Source of the DNA: Patescibacteria group bacterium
Lineage (GTDB): Bacteria; Patescibacteriota; UBA1384; CAILIB01
DNA length: 9,765 nt
Direction of reading: 5' to 3'
Assembly (NCBI GenBank): GCA_018968785.1
Contig: JAGWZN010000019.1
Coordinates: 1 to 9,765, forward strand
In this document: positions 1-5,864 of the stretch, in pieces
Numbering within the stretch: position 1 is the first letter of the stretch
How the letters are laid out: the number at the start of each line of letters is the position of its first letter
Position numbers and translations under genes: made by a program
The notes under the pieces: generated by a model
What the model was told of the DNA's origin: nothing
Database searches by the model: none
Seen by the model: the letters and a program-made list of their open reading frames with translations, nothing else

Positions 1-78
<78 letters not shown>

Positions 79-164
79 AATCCCAAGAAAGTCGAGGGAA
101 TAAAGTGACTCATAACGGTGAAGCCCGACTGGACATTTGGTATTTGTTCGGTTAGAATATACCT

Positions 165-854
165 ATGTACAAGGGTGATACCGTGGGAAGTCTCGAAGCT
201 GTTCATTGGCACAAGAAATGGAGAGATATTAAGCCTTCTTTGTCTCTAACTAAGACACAGGAATCGCTGATTATAGGCTCTCTGCTTGGCGATGGAACTA
301 TGCGTATTGGCAAAGGAAGTGTCAATGCTAACTTTAAAGTTGAACAAGGCCTTATACAAAAAGCCTATGTTTACTGGAAGTACGAGCATCTGCAAAACTT
401 TGTCTACACTGAACCAAAAATCAGTTATCGGTACACCATTGATGGCGAAAAGTACCCCAAATCCTGGTGGTTCCGAACCATTCGACATCCTCAAATTACT
501 GATATTTACCACAAGTTTTATCAGGGTGAAGAATATCGATGCGGAAGGAAATATATGCCAGATGATATTGGTAAGTATCTTGATCCGTTGGTAATGGCTG
601 TCTGGATAATGGATGATGGTTCATATCAGAACGGGAGAATTGATATTAGCTCTTACTGCTTTCTTCTTGAAGAAGTGGAAAAGCTCATTCAAATTATTGC
701 GGAGAAATTTGCGATTACTATGCAATATTATCGTGACCGAGATAAGGGATACAGGATGTATACCCGGACGCAGGAAACGAAAAAGCTAGTTGCGCTGATT
801 AATCCATATATAATCCCCTCTATGATGTATAAAGTGGGCTTCGTGACCCCGTAA
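165..854 (+). CDS. LAGLIDADG homing endonuclease (intron-encoded)
   Basis: This is a 229-residue protein that would cut intronless 23S alleles and so spread the host intron. Two LAGLIDADG motifs are visible: LIIGSLLGDG at residues 35-44 and LVMAVWIMDDG at 142-152, with the acidic residues D43 and D150/D151 that normally coordinate metal in the active sites. Two motifs about 107 residues apart fit a single-chain, pseudo-dimeric enzyme. The C-terminal half contains further conserved-looking stretches such as KKLVALINPYIIPSMMYKV. The ATG at 165 has no good ribosome site; an in-frame GTG at 183 preceded by AAGGG (171-175) with 7-nt spacing is a credible alternative start. The reading frame begins inside the P4-P5 region and its TAA (852-854) directly precedes the P7 5' strand, so the coding sequence overlaps the ribozyme core. 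Frame is intact. Cleavage activity is inferred from family membership. Confidence 0.93.
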   Translation: MYKGDTVGSLEAVHWHKKWRDIKPSLSLTKTQESLIIGSLLGDGTMRIGKGSVNANFKVEQGLIQKAYVYWKYEHLQNFVYTEPKISYRYTIDGEKYPKSWWFRTIRHPQITDIYHKFYQGEEYRCGRKYMPDDIGKYLDPLVMAVWIMDDGSYQNGRIDISSYCFLLEEVEKLIQIIAEKFAITMQYYRDRDKGYRMYTRTQETKKLVALINPYIIPSMMYKVGFVTP

Positions 855-862
855 CGACTGGA

Positions 863-917
863 TTCTTGTAAACACAAGAAGAAGATTTCGCTATGTCAGT
901 GTTGATTCGGGCGAAAT
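863..917 (+). other. Intron peripheral hairpins between P7 and P3 (P7.1/P7.2-like)
   Basis: Two consecutive stem-loops separate the 5' strand of P7 from the 3' strand of P3. The first pairs TTCTTGT (863-869) with ACAAGAA (874-880) around an AAAC loop. The second pairs ATTTCGC (885-891) with GCGAAAT (911-917) around a 19-nt loop. Both are perfect 7-bp stems. Insertions at this point are a diagnostic feature of group IA introns, where they brace the catalytic core. The naming is inferred from position and not from a covariance model. Confidence 0.7.
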
Positions 918-990
918 AACACGTCACTGCCTAAATGACGCAGTTTAGGTAAAGGTATAGTCTGTACCATTAGTAATAATGGAGTATACG

Positions 991-1370
991 GTCGGCTCGT
1001 CCTATCCTGGGGCTGGAGAAGGTCCCAAGGGTTTGGCTGTTCGCCAATTAAAAGGGTACGCGAGCTGGGTTCAGAACGTCGCGAGACAGTTCGGTCCTAA
1101 TCTTCTGTGGGCGTGGAAACTTGCGAAGGACTCCCTCTAGTACGAGAGGACCGAGGGGGACCAACCTCTGGTGTGCCTGTTGTCGTACCAACGGCAGTGC
1201 AGGGTAGCTATGTTGGGTTTTGGATAAGCGCTGAAAGCATATAAGCGCGAAGCCGGCTTCAAGATTAGGTTTCTAGATCGGTTGTAGATAACGACCTTGA
1301 TAGGCACTAGGTGTAAGACGGGTAACCGTTTCAGCCGTGGTGTACTAATTGATCATATACCTTTACTCCT
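991..1370 (+). rRNA. rrl: 23S rRNA, exon 2 (end of domain V and domain VI)
   Basis: The second exon resumes at G2505 with GTCGGCTC and runs through GGTCCCAAGGGT, the TACGCGAGCTGGGTTCAGAAC block and the sarcin-ricin loop AGTACGAGAGGACC (about 1140-1153), which binds elongation factors. It ends soon after the conserved GTACTAAT (1342-1349). By comparison with the E. coli terminus, which ends 28 nt after the start of that block, the mature 3' end should lie near 1369. The exact end cannot be fixed because the 5' partner of the terminal helix is outside the window. The sequence looks intact and functional. Confidence 0.95.
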
Positions 1371-1372
1371 CT

Positions 1373-1410
1373 GCTGACAGTAGATATTCTTCGGGATATA
1401 TACTGTCGGT
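1373..1410 (+). other. UUCG-capped hairpin in the 23S-5S spacer
   Basis: A long stem-loop follows the 23S 3' end directly. GACAGTA (1376-1382) pairs with TACTGTC (1401-1407); after one mismatch the stem continues ATATTC (1384-1389) with GGATAT (1394-1399), closed by a C(UUCG)G tetraloop. It has no T-run behind it, so it is more likely a processing or folding element of the rRNA precursor than a terminator. That role is inferred. Confidence 0.6.
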
Positions 1411-1552
1411 ACAAGTGACGAGTAATTTCTGGATTTAACGGTCCCGGTCGCGGGATTGCCAGACCTTCAAAATCTGCACGTGTGGAGAGCGTTATCTTCG
1501 GATGCGCCCTCCCATGTGTTGAGTTGTGTGGTGCGCGTGAAAGAGCATTCTA
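1411..1552 (+). other. Rest of 23S-5S internal transcribed spacer
   Basis: No tRNA-like cloverleaf and no convincing gene is present. Two further hairpins are visible. One is TCCCG/CGGGA (1442-1446 with 1451-1455, GTCG loop). The other is a longer interrupted stem at 1484-1512 with a UUCG loop at 1497-1500. The 3' end (AAGAGCATTC, 1541-1550) pairs with sequence beyond 5S. Short open frames here are chance readings across non-coding RNA. Confidence 0.6.
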
Positions 1553-1687
1553 TCTTGGTGGCTTGTGCGACGGGGAACCGCCCGTTCCCATTCCGAACAC
1601 GGAAGCGAAGACCGTCAGCGCCGATGATACTTGGACCGCAAGGACCTGGGAAAGTAGGTCGTCGCCAAGATTGAGTGCTCTTTTTTT
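1541..1687 (+). terminator. 5S-enclosing processing helix and rRNA operon T-run
   Basis: Immediately outside the 5S helix, AAGAGCATTC (1541-1550) pairs with GAGTGCTCTT (1673-1682) with one G.U pair, extending the 5S stem to about 17 bp with a single mismatch. Such a helix would be a substrate for 5S maturation by a double-strand-specific RNase. It ends in a run of seven T (1681-1687), so the same helix may also serve as the operon's intrinsic terminator. No separate small hairpin lies in front of the T-run. The dual role is an inference. Confidence 0.6.
1553..1670 (+). rRNA. rrf: 5S ribosomal RNA
   Basis: This 118-nt gene has the normal 5S length. The terminal helix is TCTTGG (1553-1558) with CCAAGA (1665-1670). 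The central block CCCGTTCCCATTCCGAACAC with the following GAAG is the highly conserved loop B/helix III region of bacterial 5S, and GGGAAAGTAGGTCGTCGCC is the usual 3' half. It lies about 180 nt downstream of 23S in the same orientation, the standard end of a bacterial rRNA operon. The exact termini were chosen from the closing helix and may be off by one or two bases. Confidence 0.95.
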
Positions 1688-1703
1688 GTAGGCGAACTAC
1701 CGG

Positions 1704-1709
1704 TATAGT
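1704..1709 (+). promoter_or_regulatory. Possible -10 box of the salvage fusion gene
   Basis: TATAGT lies 12 nt before the ATG at 1722, just after the rRNA T-run. No good -35 box is seen at the usual distance (only a T-rich stretch). If used, transcription would start around 1716 and leave a leader of only about six bases. The call rests on one hexamer and is weak. Confidence 0.25.
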
Positions 1710-1721
1710 GAAATCAGAAGT

Positions 1722-4403
1722 ATGAATCTTCCTTCTTTTTCGTTACGTCGAGGAATCCAGCAGATACAGGATCAGGTAATAGCCGGCCTGTCGAACCGTT
1801 CCGGTTTTGTGGTTGGGATTGCCGGCGCTTCCGGTGCCGGAAAGAGTGAATTGGCGGAACGGTTAAAGCAGATGCTGCAAGCGGCGGAGATTGGCAGCGT
1901 GATTATCTCCATGGACGATTTTTACCGGGGGGCGGCCGAGCTCAGAAAGGACCGGCCGGAGAGCCCCGACTTCGACCGGCCGGCAGCGGTCGACTTAAAA
2001 CGGATGGCGATAGCGATCCGGGCGCTGCGAGCCGGCCAGCCCACAGAACTGCCGCGGTACTCTCTTTCCCAATCGGAAACGGTTGGGACGCGACTGATTC
2101 AGCCGGCGCCGGTGATTATTGTGGAAGGACTGTACGTTTTGCGGAAAGAACTTGCCGCGGAGATCGACTACCGCGTCTTTGTGGAGGCTGATATCGCCAC
2201 TATACTGGTGCGTCGGATGCGGCGGGAGTTGGATACGGAACCGGATAAAATGACGGAGGCCAAGCAGCCGCTCGCCGCCTTGCGCAAGGTAATGAAAACG
2301 GTGATCCCGGCTTATAACCGGTATATTGTGCCGACCCGGCCGACAGCCGACCTGGTTGTCACCAATGTTTATACCCTGACCGAAGCGTTCGACGCGACCG
2401 CGTACGAGGTGCAGGATAAGCTCCGGTTGGATGACCGGCAGGCGGCAGCGCTTGAGCAAAAATTGGGGGAGTCGGAGTCAACGGTGAGCTACGAGGATTA
2501 CTTTTTTAGCAATGAGGAGCGGGCGCCGTTCAACCACCTAATCCGGGTGCGCTTGAAGAACGGCCGGCTTTACTCGGTAGTATATAAAGGGGAACGGACG
2601 AAGCGGGAGGATGGAAAAATTGTTCGTTCGGCTGCTACCCTACTGGAAATGAAAGAAGGCGATGGAGAGGTCAATCTGAAAGAGATGACCTCTCTTTTTC
2701 ATCGGTCGGGGTTTCAGATGCGGGCGCGGCTGAGTATTGAGCGTAAGCTCTGGCAGTACGAAGGAATAAGGATCGCGATGGATGAGGTGCCGTATCTCGG
2801 CCCCTATTTGGAGTTGCGGGCCCAGAACGCTCTTTCCCGGCTGCCGGAGATTGACCGCTTTAAGGAGCGGTTTGATTTGGGCGGACTGCCTTCGGTTGGT
2901 CCGTACGCTGATATCTATCTGGCCCGTCTGAACGAGGACCCGCAACGGGTTGCTCAGGTTGAAGCGGTATTAAATGAAGATATTACCCGGGATCTGGTAA
3001 TTCGGAAACGGCTCTGCCGGCTGGTGAAATCGCCGGAGATTACTCAGGCGCTGGCCCGGTTGCGATCCGGGTATCCGGATAAACCGGCGACAGAACAGTC
3101 ACGGGGCCGGCCGTTCCGGGAGGCGTGCAAGATTATTACCGATATTCTGGCTGACCGGTCGCTTGCCGGCAATCCGGATGTGACAGTAACGTATGTCTGG
3201 CGTTCCGGCTTAGCTTTCGGCCCGAGTTATCGGCAGCGGGGTGTGTCCCGGTTTTACCATTTTCACGCCCGGCAGGATGAGAAAAGCCTGGATATTATTA
3301 TCGATACCGATTGGGGCGAGTTGGATACACACCGTCCGGTTTTGGTAGTGGATTCCATACTGGCTACCGGGAACACTATTTTGCCGGCGATCGCCCGGAT
3401 GATCGAACACGGCGTGCCTCCCGGTCAGATCATCCTGGTAACCGTGTTTGCGGCGCCGCTTGGTATCGCTCGGGTGAAGCGGGCGTATCCGGAGATTGAG
3501 ATTATCACCGCGTCGGTAGCGGATCGATTGGATTACCGCGGGTACGTTGAGCCGGGAGTCGGAGAGTTTGCTGATAAGTACTTTTCTGATTTTACCCCTG
3601 AGGATCTACACCAGCTGCTCTCATTTTTCGATCTGCCGCCCATAATTGCCGCCCAATTGCGTGAGCAGGTGGGTCGGCAGCAGATTGGAGAGATGCTGGT
3701 GAAGCTGGTGGAGCGGGACTTCCAAGATGCCGAAACGGCCGGCCGGATCCGCAAGGAGCTGGAAGCGGAGGGGCTGGCCTTGCAGAAGGCGCGGCGCAAC
3801 TTGGTGATCGATACCGGCCTCCTGCACGGGGCGGAAAACGTCATGAAAGTGATTGTCAGCGAAATGGAGTCGCTCACCGACTGCCGGATTATCGCGGTGG
3901 AAGGGTTGAGCGGAGTCGGCAAGGGAACGATTACCAAGCATCTGTGCGCCGAGCTGTCCGCCCATTCCTTCTCTCTCGGAGAGGTGTTCCGGTACCTTGC
4001 CTACCGTCATCTGCGGCAGCCGGAAGCGGATTTTGCTAATATCGCCGCCCGGCTCCGCTACCGTTACTCCGCTACCGGTCCGGCGTTGTACGATGGCGAT
4101 GAAGAGGTAAGCGAGCGGTTGAAATCGGATTTGCGAGCGCCGGAAGTGGATAAGCTGGTGCCGCAGGTGGCTTCTCAGACGCAACCGCTAGTGATCCGGA
4201 TTATGGCCCGGGCGCTGGCGGAGCTGCGGCAATCAACCGAATTTACCGGAGCGGTAGTGGTGGAAGGCCGGTCTTTTACCCTGGATTTCCTCCCAAGCGA
4301 TATGCGGGTTAAACTGATCGCTGACCCGGGCATCCGGGCGGAGCGGCGATGGAACGATCTGTTCCGGGAACAGCTGGAAGCAGAGGCTGGCGTAATGCGC
4401 TAG
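1722..4403 (+). CDS. Four-domain pyrimidine salvage fusion: uridine kinase - CYTH - UPRT - cytidylate-kinase-like
   Basis: This 893-residue cytosolic protein carries four recognisable units. Residues 25-220 are uridine-kinase-like: Walker A GASGAGKS (35-42), MDDFY (64-68), FDRPAAVDL (84-92) and VEGLYVL (134-140). Residues about 228-402 form a CYTH/triphosphate tunnel domain: EVQDK (229-233), YEDYFF (257-262), LIRVRLK (273-279), YKGE (288-291) and a GPYLEL end (360-365). Residues about 436-640 are a uracil phosphoribosyltransferase: PRPP loop VDSILATGNT (543-552) and uracil-binding YVEPGVGEFADKYF (608-621). Residues about 718-893 resemble cytidylate kinase: P-loop EGLSGVGKGT (727-736), LRAPEV (804-809) and VVVEGR (845-850). 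Predicted roles are uridine/cytidine to UMP/CMP, uracil plus PRPP to UMP, and UMP/CMP to diphosphates. The ATG follows the rRNA operon with no clear ribosome site. The last domain lacks about 45 residues of the usual C-terminus. Kinase-CYTH and kinase-UPRT fusions are known in plants; I do not know this four-part arrangement from any organism. Confidence 0.88.
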   Translation: MNLPSFSLRRGIQQIQDQVIAGLSNRSGFVVGIAGASGAGKSELAERLKQMLQAAEIGSVIISMDDFYRGAAELRKDRPESPDFDRPAAVDLKRMAIAIRALRAGQPTELPRYSLSQSETVGTRLIQPAPVIIVEGLYVLRKELAAEIDYRVFVEADIATILVRRMRRELDTEPDKMTEAKQPLAALRKVMKTVIPAYNRYIVPTRPTADLVVTNVYTLTEAFDATAYEVQDKLRLDDRQAAALEQKLGESESTVSYEDYFFSNEERAPFNHLIRVRLKNGRLYSVVYKGERTKREDGKIVRSAATLLEMKEGDGEVNLKEMTSLFHRSGFQMRARLSIERKLWQYEGIRIAMDEVPYLGPYLELRAQNALSRLPEIDRFKERFDLGGLPSVGPYADIYLARLNEDPQRVAQVEAVLNEDITRDLVIRKRLCRLVKSPEITQALARLRSGYPDKPATEQSRGRPFREACKIITDILADRSLAGNPDVTVTYVWRSGLAFGPSYRQRGVSRFYHFHARQDEKSLDIIIDTDWGELDTHRPVLVVDSILATGNTILPAIARMIEHGVPPGQIILVTVFAAPLGIARVKRAYPEIEIITASVADRLDYRGYVEPGVGEFADKYFSDFTPEDLHQLLSFFDLPPIIAAQLREQVGRQQIGEMLVKLVERDFQDAETAGRIRKELEAEGLALQKARRNLVIDTGLLHGAENVMKVIVSEMESLTDCRIIAVEGLSGVGKGTITKHLCAELSAHSFSLGEVFRYLAYRHLRQPEADFANIAARLRYRYSATGPALYDGDEEVSERLKSDLRAPEVDKLVPQVASQTQPLVIRIMARALAELRQSTEFTGAVVVEGRSFTLDFLPSDMRVKLIADPGIRAERRWNDLFREQLEAEAGVMR

Positions 4404-4440
4404 AACTTGTTCTAGCACTCATTCTAGAGCGTGGTGCTCT
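4400..4440. repeat. Inverted-repeat cluster between convergent genes
   Basis: The 20-bp gap between the fusion gene and the reverse-strand padR gene holds CTAGAAC-TT-GTTCTAG (4400-4415), a palindrome that includes the fusion gene's TAG stop. A second pairing is TCTAG (4411-4415) with CTAGA (4424-4428), and AGAGC/GCTCT (4426-4430 with 4436-4440) follows inside the padR end. There is no T-run on either side, so a terminator is possible but not demonstrated. Confidence 0.4.
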
Positions 4441-4792
4441 GCCGGACAGCGGGAATAATCTCGCCCCAGGTTTTCGCGGCGGTCCGGAACGCCATTTTGC
4501 CGGTATCGGTAATATGATACATTTTGCGGGTGCGGGAGTTGGCGCTAATCTGGCTGCTGTGAATCAGGCCGTGCTTTTCCAGATCATTAAGGGCCGGATA
4601 CAGCGTACTCTCGGTCGGTTTGCAAAATCCCCAGGAAATCTCTTCAATTTCCCGGGAGAGGATATACCCATACGAATCCTTATCCCATAGCGCCCGTAGA
4701 ATAAAAAAGCGGATGGCGCTTTGATTGATTAACGATCGCCAGTAAACCGGTGAGGTGGGGTTGGATGGGACGCTCATACGATGCGCTTTCAC
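4424..4792 (-). CDS. PadR-family transcriptional regulator
   Basis: A small winged-helix DNA-binding protein of 117-122 residues. Counting from the GTG start, the PadR signature is clear: an N-terminal helix INQSAIRFFILRALWDKDS (22-40), YGYILSREIE (41-50), the recognition region ESTLYPALNDLEKHGLI (61-77) and the wing RKMYHITDTGK (89-99). The short tail after the wing fits the small PadR subfamily, which dimerises through terminal helices and usually represses its own gene or a neighbour. The first possible start is GTG (4790-4792); the ATG at 4775-4777, five codons later, is the likelier start because it leaves room for a leader. The gene converges on the salvage fusion gene and diverges from the sugar epimerase gene, with a 120-bp shared promoter region. 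Its ligand cannot be predicted. Confidence 0.9.
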   Translation of the reverse strand: MKAHRMSVPSNPTSPVYWRSLINQSAIRFFILRALWDKDSYGYILSREIEEISWGFCKPTESTLYPALNDLEKHGLIHSSQISANSRTRKMYHITDTGKMAFRTAAKTWGEIIPAVRQSTTL

Positions 4793-4912
4793 ATTATTTA
4801 TAGTACGACCCTCGATATATTTATGCTAGCAAAACCTTTCTAAAAAGCAACGATAATTTCTGGTATGCTGAGTATACGGTGTCGAAAAGATGTATCCTTT
4901 AATATATAAAAG
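4793..4912. promoter_or_regulatory. Divergent padR / epimerase promoter region
   Basis: This AT-rich 120-bp gap must hold both promoters. On the forward strand TGGTATGCT (4861-4869) is an extended -10 element, and TAATATATA (4900-4908) lies right against the epimerase ATG. On the reverse strand CTATAAAT faces the padR start. A near-direct repeat TATTTATAGTA (4797-4807 region) and TATTTATGCTA (4818-4828 region), and GTAT-N7-ATAC across the forward -10 (4863-4877), are candidate operator sequences for PadR. None of these is proven. Confidence 0.35.
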
Positions 4913-5842
4913 ATGAAAATCCTTGTGACTGGCGGTGCCGGTTTTATCGGATCCCATGTTGTTGATACGTATATAGCGGCCGGCCATACGGTGGCGGTTC
5001 TGGATGACCTTTCCACCGGCAAGGCCGAACAGGTGAATCCGAAAGCCAAGCTGTACAAAGGCAGTATTGAAGATCGCGATCGTATTGAGGCGGTGCTTGC
5101 TGAGTTCCGGCCGGAGGTGATTAACCATCATGCCGCGCAGATTTCGGTGGTCGAATCCACCCGTCAGCCCGGAGCTGATGCCAGCCGTAATATTATCGGG
5201 AGTATTAACCTGATTTTAGCGGCCCGGTCAGCCGATTCGGTGCGGAAGTTCATATACGCTTCCAGCGGTGGCGCTATGTACGGCAATCCGGCGGTTGTTC
5301 CCTGCGATGAAGAGACGCCAGCGGATCCGGTTTCTCCGTACGGTCTCAGTAAATATACGGCCGAGCGGTATCTCCGGATCCTGACGGACGGATCGTCGCC
5401 GGCTGCCACCGTTTTGCGGTACAGCAACGTGTACGGCCCTCGGCAGGATCCGCATGGGGAGGCGGGTGTCTGCGCAATTTTCAGCCGGAAAATGCTGGAT
5501 AACGAACCGGCCGTTATCTTCGGCGACGGTACCCAGGTACGGGATTACATATATGTGAGCGATGTGGCGGCCGCGAACCTGGCAGTGCTGACTCAGGGTG
5601 ATGGGCGGTCGTATAATATCGCGACCGGCGTCGGCACGGCTACCAACGAGGTGTATCGGGCGCTGGCGGAGTGTATCGGCTATACCCGGGAGGCGGTGCA
5701 TGATCCGGGCCGGCCGGGCGAGGTGCAGAAAATTATCCTTTCACCGGCGCGGGCGGAAGCCGAACTGGGATGGAAGGCAACCGTTGATTTTATTTCCGGC
5801 ACGGCCAAAACGGTAGAGTGGTACCGCGGTTCCGATAACTAG
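4913..5842 (+). CDS. NAD-dependent sugar-nucleotide epimerase (GalE-like)
   Basis: A 309-residue short-chain dehydrogenase/reductase of the extended type, likely a UDP-sugar 4-epimerase acting in the cytosol to supply activated sugars for glycans. The Rossmann nucleotide loop TGGAGFIG is at 6-13, followed by the NAD-ribose acidic pair D31-D32 (LDDLSTG). NHHAAQ is at 71-76. Catalytic residues are S118/S119 in YASSGGAMYG (115-124) and Y143-x3-K147 in YGLSK. VLRYSNVYGPRQDP (167-180) and GDGTQVRDYIYV (204-215) are typical substrate-side motifs, and RPGEVQ (267-272) is the usual C-terminal arginine motif. Length is normal. Substrate (glucose, GlcNAc or another) cannot be read from sequence, so no symbol is given. 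No ribosome site precedes the ATG. It starts a run of four forward genes and faces padR. Confidence 0.92.
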   Translation: MKILVTGGAGFIGSHVVDTYIAAGHTVAVLDDLSTGKAEQVNPKAKLYKGSIEDRDRIEAVLAEFRPEVINHHAAQISVVESTRQPGADASRNIIGSINLILAARSADSVRKFIYASSGGAMYGNPAVVPCDEETPADPVSPYGLSKYTAERYLRILTDGSSPAATVLRYSNVYGPRQDPHGEAGVCAIFSRKMLDNEPAVIFGDGTQVRDYIYVSDVAAANLAVLTQGDGRSYNIATGVGTATNEVYRALAECIGYTREAVHDPGRPGEVQKIILSPARAEAELGWKATVDFISGTAKTVEWYRGSDN

Positions 5843-5864
5843 TTCTAAGGTTGATTCTCCCAAG

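Larger units (their letters stand above)
79..990 (+). ncRNA. Group I self-splicing intron in 23S rRNA (after E. coli U2504)
   Basis: A 912-nt insertion splits otherwise continuous 23S sequence. The expected group I elements can be seen. P1 pairs exon bases 72-78 (CCTCGAT) with the internal guide 91-97 (GTCGAGG), leaving the canonical U.G pair at the 5' splice site. P3 is AGTGAC 104-109 with GTCACT 923-928. P4 is probably CGGT 116-119 with ACCG 180-183. P7 is GACTG 856-860 with TAGTC 958-962, the latter inside an S-like element AAGGTATAGTCT. P8 is CCTAAA 930-935 with TTTAGG 944-949. P9 is CCATTA 967-972 with TAATGG 977-982. The intron ends in G990. Two extra hairpins lie between the P7 5' strand and the P3 3' strand: 863-869/874-880 and 885-891/911-917. 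That layout is typical of subgroup IA (phage T4 td-like). Pairings were found by eye; P6 and P10 are not secure. It is AT-richer than the exons. Confidence 0.93.

Noticed and set aside
246..594. Alternative frames on both strands inside the intron
   Set aside because: They are shadows of the LAGLIDADG gene, which has both motifs intact in its own frame.
927..943. Alternative hairpin CTGC/GCAG inside the P8 region of the intron
   Set aside because: It competes with the longer CCTAAA/TTTAGG stem that fits the P8 position next to the P3 strand.
1371..1552. Possible tRNA in the 23S-5S spacer
   Set aside because: No acceptor/T-loop pattern such as GGTTCRANYCC was seen; the hairpins do not form a cloverleaf.
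1456..1691. Two open frames of about 70 codons across the spacer and 5S gene
   Set aside because: They read through 5S rRNA and its leader, have no ribosome site and no protein-like pattern.
1995..4184. Several long reverse-strand frames (up to 187 codons) inside the fusion gene
   Set aside because: The forward frame has recognisable domains throughout; high GC lowers stop frequency and makes antisense frames common.
4349..4690. Forward frame continuing past the fusion gene's stop as a possible frameshifted CMK end
   Set aside because: Its translation (for example RNALELVLALILERG) does not resemble the CMK LID or C-terminal segment, and it runs antisense to padR.
5164..5701. Reverse-strand frames opposite the epimerase gene
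   Set aside because: The forward protein is complete with catalytic motifs; the reverse peptides show no known motif.
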